This document shows positions 23,116 to 33,100 of a stretch of 64,000 bases of DNA, piece by piece. Below the pieces are notes generated by a model, which was given only the letters and a program-made list of their open reading frames with translations, made no database searches and was not told the DNA's origin. The DNA comes from Agelas oroides (Eukaryota > Porifera > Demospongiae > Agelasida > Agelasidae): the NCBI GenBank assembly GCA_949130485.1, contig OX422203.1:4679178-4743177 (forward strand). Direction: 5' to 3'. Position numbers and translations under genes: made by a program. The number at the start of each line of letters is the position of its first letter. The stretch's first letter is position 1.

Positions 23116-24144
23116 TTATAAATCACTAATGATGGCAGCTACCATCATGCCATAGTAGGTTGGAGCAAGACGACATAGAAAGTGTGACTTGAACCTTGTT
23201 CCCTGCTCAATCTCGGCCAGCAACAAGCCATGCAGAACACCAAAACCAAATATCCCACATGAGTAGGCAGAATTCTGCAGAGAAGTAGCTTTAGAGAGCC
23301 ACTGCTCAGCATCTTTGGTAACTGCAGCATCCCATTGAACTGTGCACTCTTTTGTACTCTTGATGGGTTCCCTCTTCTCTTCCTCTGGACTGAAAGGAAC
23401 ACCTTTGATCCAGTTTTCGACAGACACATCAAAATGCAGTGCCACTGATGATGTAGCAAATGTCCATCGAGGATCAGGCAGATATAGCACATTTTGGCAA
23501 TCAGTTTTGTGGTTGTGAGCTAAATCACCACTGGTAACGTACAAAACCCTTTCGTCTAATCCCCTCAGAAATGTTGCAATAGAACGTCCAATGTGGGCTG
23601 CACTGGGCAAAGGTGTTGGACCTTTTACCTTGTTGACAGGGTTGGTAAAAATGACTACTTTCACTTCTTTTCCTCCCACTGACATCAAATCTTGTAGGAA
23701 CCACATAGGAATAACCTCACCCCATTGCAGTGGCATGTCAAGCATACTGTCAATCGCAGTGATCCCTTCAGCTGCTATGCCATTACTCAGGAGGTGCTCA
23801 ATGAACTTATCAGCCAGATGAGCATCAAGCTTGATATTAACTTCAAACTCAGTCCACCTTTTGTTCCATTGTGCATTTCCTTTTGCTGTTGCGTTCAGGT
23901 ACACACCTACTGCATCTCGCAAACAAATGCCATGAGTCGTGTTAAAGAAGATGACATCTGGAGACGTTTGCTTGGCAATTTCAGCGGCTTTGGAGCAAGA
24001 AGTGAACAAAACACCGCAATCATGCTTTTCAGTGTCTGACATGGCCTTGATTCTTTCGGCTGTCGGCGTGCTGTCTGTAACGTTCGGGTTCCCATCAAAT
24101 ATCATCGTCCCGTGGGGATAGATCAGGCTACCGACAATGACCAT
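23116..24144 (-). CDS. LigB-superfamily extradiol dioxygenase-like protein
   Basis: A single 342-codon exon. The N-terminus VGSLIYPHGTMIFDGNP places a histidine at residue 11, where LigB enzymes bind iron. FFNTTHG gives a second histidine near 71. MPLQWGEVIPMWFL (about 137-150) matches the family's D-x-G-x-x-VPL segment, and VTSGDLAH (203-210) matches the SGDLSH motif. Class III extradiol dioxygenases open catechol rings with non-haem iron(II); the substrate here cannot be told. No signal peptide or TM helix is seen, so cytosolic. Start context aaaATGG is strong. Length fits the family. No introns, unlike the spliced genes on either side, which could mean retroposition or transfer. Distantly related Memo proteins are the main alternative. 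Confidence 0.7.
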   Translation of the reverse strand: MVIVGSLIYPHGTMIFDGNPNVTDSTPTAERIKAMSDTEKHDCGVLFTSCSKAAEIAKQTSPDVIFFNTTHGICLRDAVGVYLNATAKGNAQWNKRWTEFEVNIKLDAHLADKFIEHLLSNGIAAEGITAIDSMLDMPLQWGEVIPMWFLQDLMSVGGKEVKVVIFTNPVNKVKGPTPLPSAAHIGRSIATFLRGLDERVLYVTSGDLAHNHKTDCQNVLYLPDPRWTFATSSVALHFDVSVENWIKGVPFSPEEEKREPIKSTKECTVQWDAAVTKDAEQWLSKATSLQNSAYSCGIFGFGVLHGLLLAEIEQGTRFKSHFLCRLAPTYYGMMVAAIISDL

Positions 24145-24697
24145 TTTGGCGTTGTTTTACGGAAAGCGAGCACTATCCACAGTTAAACTAATTGTTCAGG
24201 TGAATCGCGCGCACACAAAAAAATTTGCATGCAATTCTGCAGTACACGCACACCTACTTCGCTTGACACGTTTTAGAATTCCACTTGCCACGGACGTCGC
24301 AGTAACCATGCAGTGAGCTCTAGACTTTGGTACTGGACTAGTTTGGCCCAGATTTATACTTATAAGTTTTGTTGTCAGGTGTGGAAGAATGCCATGATGA
24401 CATCATGGCAAACTATTTCCTGTCCATGCCGCTGGAAACCAAGGATTTGATTTTCACACTCGTTTGATCATTCGGTACTGGTGTCATACTCGAACGCCAT
24501 TCCAGCTACTCCTCCCAAGCGTCTCTTCTCGCCGTCTTCGCCCACACTGCACTGCTTAATCAAGAGTGCATGATGATATATGCCGAGCAGGAGGCGAGGC
24601 AAATAATCGTGCAGTGTGGGGTTCGAATCTCGGTTTTGTCTGTAACGCTCAGGAATGCAATCTACAGCTGCGAGCGTGTGTGATCACTGGGTAGAAA
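24145..24697. other. Upstream region of the dioxygenase-like gene
   Basis: GC-richer than its surroundings and with several CG dinucleotides, as expected for a promoter region. A short palindrome tgccatgatgacatcatggca lies at 24390-24410; its centre resembles a CRE/AP-1 half-site pair. No second gene seen on the plus strand. Confidence 0.35.
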
Positions 24698-24751
24698 TAG
24701 CCTCGTTCCCAGGCGCTCGAAAAATTTTTCGAGCGCCTGGGAACGAGGCTA
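24698..24751. mobile_element. Perfect 54-bp TAGCCTCG palindrome
   Basis: Two 27-base arms, TAGCCTCGTTCCCAGGCGCT-CGAAAAA and its exact complement, meet with no loop. It is the pure terminal-inverted-repeat form of the family. A 50-bp near twin is at 25192-25241. Confidence 0.85.
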
Positions 24752-24859
24752 TGGGTTCTATAGAAAGAAAGAGAGCAGTGGTTCGCCTAGTGGACATGGA
24801 TGCGGAAAGGAGGAGATTAACCAGGGTACAAGTGCAACGACACCGTCGAGCAGAAGATG

Positions 24860-25050
24860 ATTCCTAGAGGCAGCAATGACGTAAGGCTGACCGACGATAG
24901 GCACAACCTCAGTCCTCAGTCGTGCCTACGTCGGTCGGCCTTTCGTCGTTGCTGCCCCCGGGGGTGTCGCTGCACTCGTATTGTGGTTAATTTACGAGTG
25001 CAGCAACCCCGTTGAGCAGAGGATGATTCCTGGAGGCAGCAACGACGAGA
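24860..25050. repeat. Inverted repeat of agaggcagcaacgacg phrases
   Basis: The segment around 24849-24905 (gcagaagatgattcctagag, gcagcaatgacg, gctgaccgac) is mirrored near 24925-24975 and copied again in direct orientation at 25015-25065. A small foldback repeat of unknown type. Confidence 0.6.
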
Positions 25051-25191
25051 GGCTGGCCGACGTATAGACACGCGTAACTGGTACATATGCAAAGTAGCTC
25101 AATACCTCACTTCCCACGAGGCTCTCCTGTGTGCCTTCACTTATGCCCTAGTTTGTATTCACAGAGGCCGCAATGAAACTGACGTCATCAT

Positions 25192-25241
25192 TAGCCTTGT
25201 TCCCAGGCGCTCGAAAATTCGAGCGCCTGGGAACGAGGCTA
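25192..25241. mobile_element. TAGCCTTG palindrome, 50 bp
   Basis: TAGCCTTGTTCCCAGGCGCT-CGAAAATTCGAG closes with GCGCCTGGGAACGAGGCTA. Flanks acgtcatcat and acggcatcat match at 9 of 10 positions, consistent with a 9-10 bp target duplication. Confidence 0.8.
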
Positions 25242-25541
25242 ACGGCATCATGCACAACTTGCGTAATTATTCATATGCTTTGGTTTCCATTCCTAGATGG
25301 GTATGACTGGGAAGAAGTGGAGAACAAAAGCACTCCACGCAACTGGTCAGGTATATTATGTACCAGGCTATGTCATGAAGTGAGAACTATGCTGTACTAT
25401 AAAATTCAGTTTCCTTCTCTTCCTTCTCTTATCATTTTTTTGTCAGGTTGTTCTAATAGCTAGCTACCACACATCATTTGCTGATGTCAGTTAGTGTACT
25501 CTGTCAGGTCAAGATAACTAAGCTATAATGTATAATGGTAC

Positions 25542-25612
25542 TAGTCTCGTCCCCAGACCCTCCGCACCACACCCCGACGGGGCGTGGCACGGAGGGTCTG
25601 GGGACGAGACTA
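25542..25612. mobile_element. TAGTCTCG hairpin MITE, 71 bp
   Basis: Variant ends TAGTCTCGTCCCCAGACCCT and AGGGTCTGGGGACGAGACTA around a GC-rich centre. It ends only seven bases before the next MITE, at 25619. Confidence 0.8.
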
Positions 25613-25618
25613 GATGAC

Positions 25619-26060
25619 TACCGTATTTATTCGAATAAAATGCATGCAAATTAAATAATTTGAGTGGGCATGCGTTAAGTTAGATCCACCCATAAATTCC
25701 AGGATTTCAATTCAAACATGGAAAATTCTTTGGTCAAACAGAAATGCAAAGAGTTCCTGGCCTTCAGTTCTCAGAAGTGAGGTTCTTGGTAGACAGTAGC
25801 AGCTGCAGCAACAAAAGTCTTACAAACACCAAAGTAGAACATTATGGGATAGCTCTTTTTCCAGGAAATTGTTCTTTAACCCCCTTTGTTGTCACAAAAT
25901 GAACTGACTGGGACAACTGAGAGACTTCATTCCTGGTATTGCACTAAATTGGATCAACCCAAAATTAATTAGTGGCAGCTTGGCTAAGTTGGATCCACTC
26001 ATAAATTCCCAGAATTGAATTTCTTGTGCTAGATTGGATCATGCATTTTATTTGAATCAA
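25619..26060. mobile_element. MITE TACCGTATTTATTCGAATAA family
   Basis: About 440 bp. The left end is TACCGTATTTATTCGAATAA and the right end has the decayed complement ttttatttgaatcaa. The body (gatccacccataaattcc, ...aattaattagtggcagct) is shared with copies at 12.3 and 40.3 kb. This copy keeps the uninterrupted site into which another element inserted at 40.7 kb. Confidence 0.75.
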
Positions 26061-27040
26061 AAAAGACGAGAGGCAATAGGTTATATCAGAAAGCTTCCAT
26101 ATTATATAATGCATGTATAGCCAGGCAAATCTTGTTATAGGCCATAAAAATGATTTTTTAGCACAAAAAAGTCAGTCCAGTAGTCCATTCCAATTGTCTA
26201 GTCCAGTGATTACTGACAACCTCCAAAATGTCTCTTCAGCTTGTCTGTAACTACGGTAACCATTACCAATTATGACAATTCTTTGATCACACACAGCGTG
26301 TAACCACCAGCTATTGGAGAATACTCAACCTGAGAAGTAGCTGACCCATGTAGATCGGCCACAATGCCCTATATATACACTACAACTGCATTTTGATGAA
26401 ACTTACCATCTAGCCCACAACCCCAGCTGTTCCATTGTAGATTTTGTCTCACAGCTTTGAGATTTTTCTCCATTAGCTGTGAGACAAAATCTGTAATGGA
26501 AAGCATAAGTTCAAGGCTATTTCCCATACCCTTGGACTGACTTCTTCACAGATGTTTAGAGGAGAGGTTTATTTAATCCCTGCATGATCATAACTTTTGT
26601 GCATCATAGATCACTTCAATGGCACTCTCTTCTTGGCTAACTTGCTGAATGGTTGCCTGCAAGTAAATTACACATACGGCTTCTTCCTCATTAGGTGCCT
26701 ACACAAGGCTATATAGTCTCATCCCCAGATCTTCAGTACAGTACATGCACGCAGAGGAGGGTCTGGTGAATATAGTACATAATTTGGGGGTGTAACTATA
26801 GTATCACTGGACTGGACTGGACTGGACTGGACTCCCAAAAACGTCAAAAATATGTTCATAAACTACCGGAAACAAAATTGAGCATACGTATAAACCAGCA
26901 GCTGAGGACAACAGATCTCGCCAACGGTATTAGGCTTGTGGGACACCATGTAAATCCTTACCTTCACCCTGGATTTGCATCCTGTAATTAGCCGTGAATA
27001 AACACTTTCTCTAGCAAGTGACTCATTGGGGTGACCCGCA
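26061..27040. other. No gene recognised
   Basis: Non-coding sequence. A palindrome agattttgtctcacagct/agctgtgagacaaaatct lies at 26440-26492, and a five-unit ggact tandem at about 26807-26832. No exon signal seen. Confidence 0.35.
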
Positions 27041-27044
27041 TAGT

Positions 27045-27370
27045 CTGATCCGTTCAGTGGCTTCTCAGTTGGCTCCTGCATAAATAAGAAAAAGTTATCT
27101 GTTACCAACTTGAGCTTGGAAAATAATTTGCCGTTTTGACTGAATGCTCCAGTCGTCATTAGGGCAAAGTGAAGAAGTGGGAGGGAGGAGCAATCCTCAC
27201 CGACCTTTGACCTCCAATGACATGTATCCTCAGTAGTGCATGGGTATAAATAGCAGTATTTTTTCACACTTCATCACTTTTGCCCTCATGGCGACTGGAG
27301 CATTCAGTCGAAACATAAGCAAGTTATTTTCCGAGCTCAAGTTGGTAACAGATAACCTCTTCATAGTCTG
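27045..27370. repeat. Inverted Penelope-like terminal repeats with hammerhead-like cores
   Basis: Left and right arms mirror each other: ttaccaacttgagct...ggaaaataa against ttattttccgagctcaagtt. Each arm contains a stem of the form CGACTG-gagcatt-CAGTC(G) followed by a (G)AAAC box, in opposite orientation. This recalls the hammerhead core at 4.0 kb and the arms at 2.0 kb. Paired inverted terminal repeats are known for Penelope-like elements. Both copies look degenerate. Confidence 0.5.
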
Positions 27371-27779
27371 AACTCTTGGGCGAGTGACTAGAGTACAATG
27401 AGGAGAGTATTCATGCAAGCCCCTCAGCATGCACACAATCTATTAGCCTCGTTCCCAGGCTCTCATGCATGGGCGGAGATTGTCAAATATAGCCTCCATC
27501 CGAAGTTCTCCACAGAAGCATATACTGCAAGTGACAGAAGCTGGCAGGGCTTAGAAACAAGACTAGGACAGCTGTGTTGGTTTCGTCTCGCGTAGCCAGA
27601 CCGGCGAGACTAACGTTGGTTACACGTAGGGATTGATACATTATGCTTTTTATTTTGTCTAATATGCTATTCCCCAATTCACCAAAAAACTGCCTATTAT
27701 GCTCAGGAAGCCACCTATTATTCTTTTTTTAATTCTGATATAAAACAGTTTAACAAACATAATCAATAATGTACAAATA

Positions 27780-28034
27780 TTAACATTTCCTTGAATTGTA
27801 TTGTAACATCACTGATGCAGCTATATAGTCCTCCAGAGACCTGTACTGCTGCCTACTGAATGCATTTTGCAACAATGAGAAGACCCTTTCTGCTGCCACT
27901 GAGCTGGGTTGCATGAGCAAGATTAGCTTGCAGACTTCAGCCAAGTTAGGAATGTTAGGTTCATGGTGTATGGTGGTAGTTTTTATACACATTGCCAGTG
28001 AGTTAGTGGATGTTGGTTGGTTCAGTTTTTCCAT
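27780..28034 (-). mobile_element. hAT transposase C-terminal fragment
   Basis: The minus strand encodes FPNIPNLA-like EPNIPNLAEVCKLILLMQPS followed by SSVAAERVFSLLQNAFSRQQ and SLEDYIAASVMLQYN. This is the hAT dimerisation domain (S-x-x-x-ER-x-FS...S-x-x-Q...V-x-L-x-x-N). Only this tail and a short stretch upstream (ENFCGYQQW) are visible; the catalytic DDE part is missing. A dead 5'-truncated copy. Confidence 0.75.
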
Positions 28035-28291
28035 TAGGGCTGTGTCATTGCTATCTCAACACCATTGTTGGTAGCCACAAAAGTTTTCCATTTTTTCTAT
28101 GACATCATGGGTTGAAGTTGCAAGGCCTATTAAAGATCACATGAATCATTCCATTTTCTCTGAGAGTTTCTACTCCAGGTTGCTGAATGTCGTGCTGGCT
28201 AGAAAAGTCTATATTTGCATCATCATTGTCTCTGGCATATTGTGTAGTGGAGACAACTGTGGCAAATGCTTTCCATTCTTGCTTACCTGGG

Positions 28292-28368
28292 TAGCCTCGT
28301 TCCCAGGCTCTCCCCGCTAAGAAGGGCTCTCCCCCTTCTTAGTGGGGGAGAGCCTGGGAACGAGGCTA
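28292..28368. mobile_element. TAGCCTCG-family MITE, 77 bp
   Basis: TAGCCTCGTTCCCAGGCTCT and AGAGCCTGGGAACGAGGCTA around a loop that is itself palindromic (aagaaggg/cccttctt). Flanks tacctggg and cacctggg agree at 7 of 8 positions. Confidence 0.8.
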
Positions 28369-28446
28369 CACCTGGGTACAGTTCACTGGAATCACACAGC
28401 TATCGCTTGAATTCTTTGTTGTTAAAGATCACCTGATGGATGGCCT

Positions 28447-28602
28447 CCGCTTCTCTTGCGGTCACGGAAGCCACGTACGATATTGGAAGCCCTACATACT
28501 TCGTGCGACCAAGCGCGGCGCGCGGGTGATTCTCTTGCGGTCACGGAAGCCATGTGCGCGAATGCGATATTGGAAGCCCTACATACTTCATGCGACCTGT
28601 AG
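28447..28602. repeat. Tandem duplication, about 78-bp unit
   Basis: The phrase ttctcttgcggtcacggaag...gatattggaagccctacatacttc is present twice head to tail, with a CG-rich insertion (gcgcggcgcgcgggtg) between the copies. Confidence 0.8.
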
Positions 28603-28606
28603 GGTC

Positions 28607-28854
28607 TGGTGAATAACTCGACCCCAACGCGGATCCACGGAATTTCATTAATGTTTAATAATTGATAGTTGCGAAGCCACGAATACTTACAAGTTTATCG
28701 TATGACACAAACGCGCAGCCACATGTCTACACTCACACGAAATTTTATTCACGACTCACACCTACTTGACATTCGCGTTTTCCCTCATCAACACTGACGG
28801 CAGGAATGCAGCCGTGGATCCGTGTTGGGGTCGAGTTATTCACCAGACCCTTCC
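28607..28854. mobile_element. MITE with 40-bp GGGTCTGGTGAATAACTCGA termini
   Basis: GGGTCTGGTGAATAACTCGA-CCCCAACGCGGATCCACGG at the left is matched by its near-exact complement ending 28852, enclosing about 170 bp. Non-coding. Terminal letters resemble the GGGTCTGG core of TAGTCTCG elements, hinting at common descent. Confidence 0.75.
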
Positions 28855-29896
28855 TTCCCTCTCCTTTCTCGCCCCGCCCATACAGGAAGGGTCTGGGAAC
28901 CAAACTATGGCTGTGAGGGGTACACAAAGCTACATACCAATTCCAAGTTTTCCAGAAATCCAAGGTGTTCAACTCACTATCACAGACTGCTCTACCAAAC
29001 TACGGTAGAGGGATGCTCCGGTCAGTACGAAGCTGGTGAAAAACTTTGCACACTCGCACTGTCTGGAGGTAAAGTGAAACTAACAATCATATGGTTTCTT
29101 CCATCACACTCACACAGGTGCCTGTGTTGTGTTATGTAACTTTATGTCATTGCATGCATGTTGTACATGTGCAGGTGAACACGTGTAGTGTGTGTATAAA
29201 TACCCCTTTCTGTTTGTACATGTTTAGAGAGTTGTGAGTTTTGAAGTAAGGACTATATGTGAAGTCTATAGTTTGCTTGAATAGGGCCAATCCGAGCCCA
29301 TGCACAGGAAATGCATTCACATAGAGGTCATAACAGTGCCCAAGCCACACTGTCTGGAAATTCATGCATATGGCTTCTTCCTCCATCACTCACGTGAAAT
29401 ACAAAAAAAGTCTTCAACAGCATGACAGTCTGAACAACAACTGGTCAATTAGTAGTCATACCTGTACTATCAGTCTGGTAACGATAGCCAATTAACTCCC
29501 TCTTTTGAGTCCTTTGTATTTATAATTATGCTTGGTGGTGGTACTTTGTTCCCTCGCCCATGGCTTTATTTTGCTCGCAGTATACGAAATGTAGAGTAAG
29601 TAATGTTAGAGAGTAGAGAAGATAGCAAGGACTTAGTTCTCTTTACATGCATGAACAAAAATTGAAAAAGGGTTACTAAAAGTGACGGAAAGCTGGAATA
29701 GGCATAAGGAAAAAGGCTACTATTGAGCAAATTATGGTTCAAGCATCATACCACATTGATGGTACATCATGAAAAAAGGAACAGGTTATGATGCCCTTTG
29801 CTTCTCAGGCTTCTCTGCCTTTTTAATGGTTCGTAGAAGCTTATGATTAATTTGAACACTTAGTCCTTTCAATTCTTGACTGTTCTTTGATGACAT

Positions 29897-30040
<144 letters not shown>

Positions 30041-30138
30041 CTATAAGGCACACTATTACTAGCTACACTATACAATATTACAAGCAGCAAATGCTTCCAT
30101 CACTTTATACATCAAATTGTATGATGGCAAAGTAAATT

Positions 30139-33100
30139 TTAGGACTTAGTATAATAGTTTGATGGTACAAAAGGCATTTTGACTATTTCTGCTGGAACAG
30201 TCCTCTTGCGTACTTTCAACTGCAGCTTAGTACCAATTTTTGAGAGGGCCCTAGGCACATATGCCATTGCGATGTTGTAGCCCAGTGTTGGGCTGGGGCA
30301 GCCAGAAGTGACAATGCCCACTGTCTGCTCCTCAATGTTGAGGACTTCTGCACCATTTCTTGCCGGGGGACCTTGCGAAGAGATTCCTACTCTCCTTTTG
30401 GAAGGCTTGGACTTGAACTGCTGTAGCACCACCTCACTTCCTAGGAAGGATCCTGCATTACGACGCCGCTTGCCTGCAGCAAGAAGGAGGGAGAGTGTAA
30501 AACTGAGGTTGTGCATGGTCAAGGTGGTAGAGGTCTAGTTTGTAGTGTGACCTTAACACTTCCAGCTAGTGTGAACAATCTGTTCTCACTCCCCAGTGCT
30601 TACAAATGGAAACAAGCAAAGGTGATTTATGTGGTCAAATTCAAAGTTTCAAGTATCAGTCCAGTGTTAATTAACTTCCAGTATTCCAGTCCAACAGTCT
30701 CACTCCCACACCTAAACCAACCCCAGTGCAGATCACTTACAGTAAACATCAAAGCAACATGCATACTGGATAACAAGGTCTGGGAATGAAGCAGTTCAAC
30801 AGACCAGGGAATAGAGACTGCCAATCTAAACATCCAGTTGTCATACTCATATTAATACAACTGGCAATCCAGAAACGTACTGATGCACCAGGCAAGGCCA
30901 GCTTCAATGGGTGTGGTCTCCTCAGAGATGTCATTACCATACAGACAGAGTCCTGCTTCCAGTCTCAAAATGTCCCTGGCCCCGAGTCCAGCCAGTCGTA
31001 CCCCCTCCAGTGCCAACAGTCTCTCAGCCAGCTCTACTACTTGATCAGTGGATACTGAGATCTGCACACATAGAAGAGCCAATAGAGGGATGAATGATAA
31101 ACTAATGGCTCCTGTTCACATGTCAAATTCTGCTTTTTAGCACAGACTCTGGATAATAGGCATCCATAGAAATTAATCCATTAGCCCCTGGGTTCCATTC
31201 TCTAGAAGCCTTTTTGAGCTGATTTCGTATTACCACTTCTGCTGAAATGAAGCCAGAGGAGTAGTTTCTACACTTGTAAGGAGAGAAATGGCCCAGCAAG
31301 TGCTAGCCAAGGCCTTCTACAAGCCAGTTAAGATAGCCGCCATGTGCACAGCACCCTGTGCCTATACCCACCCACCTCTCCCTATCTTCAAAACAGACTG
31401 TGCCAACTGATAACAACTGTGGTCAAAGTTGGATGACAAGTACACTTAGTGCTTAGCTTAAAGGGTTATTAGGTAACCCACATAAAAAGGCACCTGTTAC
31501 TACCTACTACCCAAATGAAAGTACAATTGCTGATTCAACACTCGGCTAACAGAAGTGTCCAGTACTGCCACAACTTGTCCCGAGATGTTCTGGGAATGCC
31601 CAGTCTTCCTGACACAGTTGAGTCAACCACGGGATACTAGGGATAGTCCCGGGTTGTCCCAAGTCTTAGTCAGGGAGAACACTCACATTCCGCAATACTT
31701 AGTATCCCAGGATACTCAGGATGTTCTCAGGATACCCAGGACAGTCCCAGGAAGTCCAACCAGGCATGGAGTCCCATGGATCCTGAGATACTAAGTATCC
31801 CGGGATACCCAGGACACTCCCGGGTAGTCCCGCCAGGGTTGTCCCAAGTTTTAATCAGGGAGAACACTCACATTCCGCAATACTTATATAGTATCCTGGG
31901 ATACTCTGGATGTTCCCGGGTTGTCCCAGGTAGGGAGAACACTCACATTCCCCAATACTTATTATCCTGGGAAACCCGGAATGTTCCTGAGTTGTCCCAG
32001 TCAGGTATCGAGAACACACACAATACTCTTGCTCTAATATTATTATTGGAGATACTTTGTGAGGCTCACCATCAACGACAAATTCCTTCCACCTACCCCC
32101 TGGTCAGGCAGGATATGAGAAAGAAATTATTGTAGTATTTGGTCACAGCTAAGAATCAGGAAGAGATCATTATTTAAGCTTAGGTGATCAATGAGTGACT
32201 GTAGACGATAATCAGAGTACTTGTAGAAAGTATGGTGAATTGGTGAGAGCTGGGAGGTTAAGCTTAGGTAATCAATGAATGACTGTAGCAGCTAGATATA
32301 ATGATAAACAAATACAAACCCAAGGATGCAGAGAGCTACTTATAAGTTTACTGTGGACCAGCATCTGTTGAGTCGAGTTTCCATGGTGAATGTCTAAGGG
32401 TTGCTGGTGGGGTAGAGTTATGTGGGTGCTTGCAACCAGCAGATGGTCTGGAAGGCAATAATCAAGTGAGTGAAGGCACATATTCCTTGATATTTAGTGG
32501 AGAAATTGAAACCGTAGGAGATCATTACTCTTTCTGTTTGATCTAAAACATGTATATTCATAGCTAGTACATGCTCAGGCGGGGGGACAAGTAGGGATAT
32601 ATATATTATGGCATCTACATAGGCATAGGAACTTGGGGGGGGGGCATGTACCCCCAGTGTGTGCCATGCCCATATTACACGTGGATTATTAAAGTCTAGT
32701 GTGTGCCCCCCCTTCCCCAATCAAAGTATCTTTCCTACGCCTAGGATACTTACTTTGCAATTGCCACAATCTCCTCTTGCTGCAGGGTACACTGGTATTG
32801 GGTATGGAAAACTTCGTCGGGGGTATCCGGGGATACTTAGTACCATGGGACTCTATGCCTGGTGGGACTACCCGGGACTATCCTGGATATCTCGGGATAC
32901 TTAGTACCATGGGGTTCCAGGACTACCTGGGACAGTCCTGGATATCCCGGGATACTTAGTATCTCGGGATCCATGGGACTCCATGCCTGGCAGGACTATC
33001 CGGGACTATCCTGGGTATCCCGGGATACTTACATGTAGTATCTCGGGATCCATGGGACTCCATGCCTGGTGGGACTACTGGGGACTGTCCTGGGTATCCC

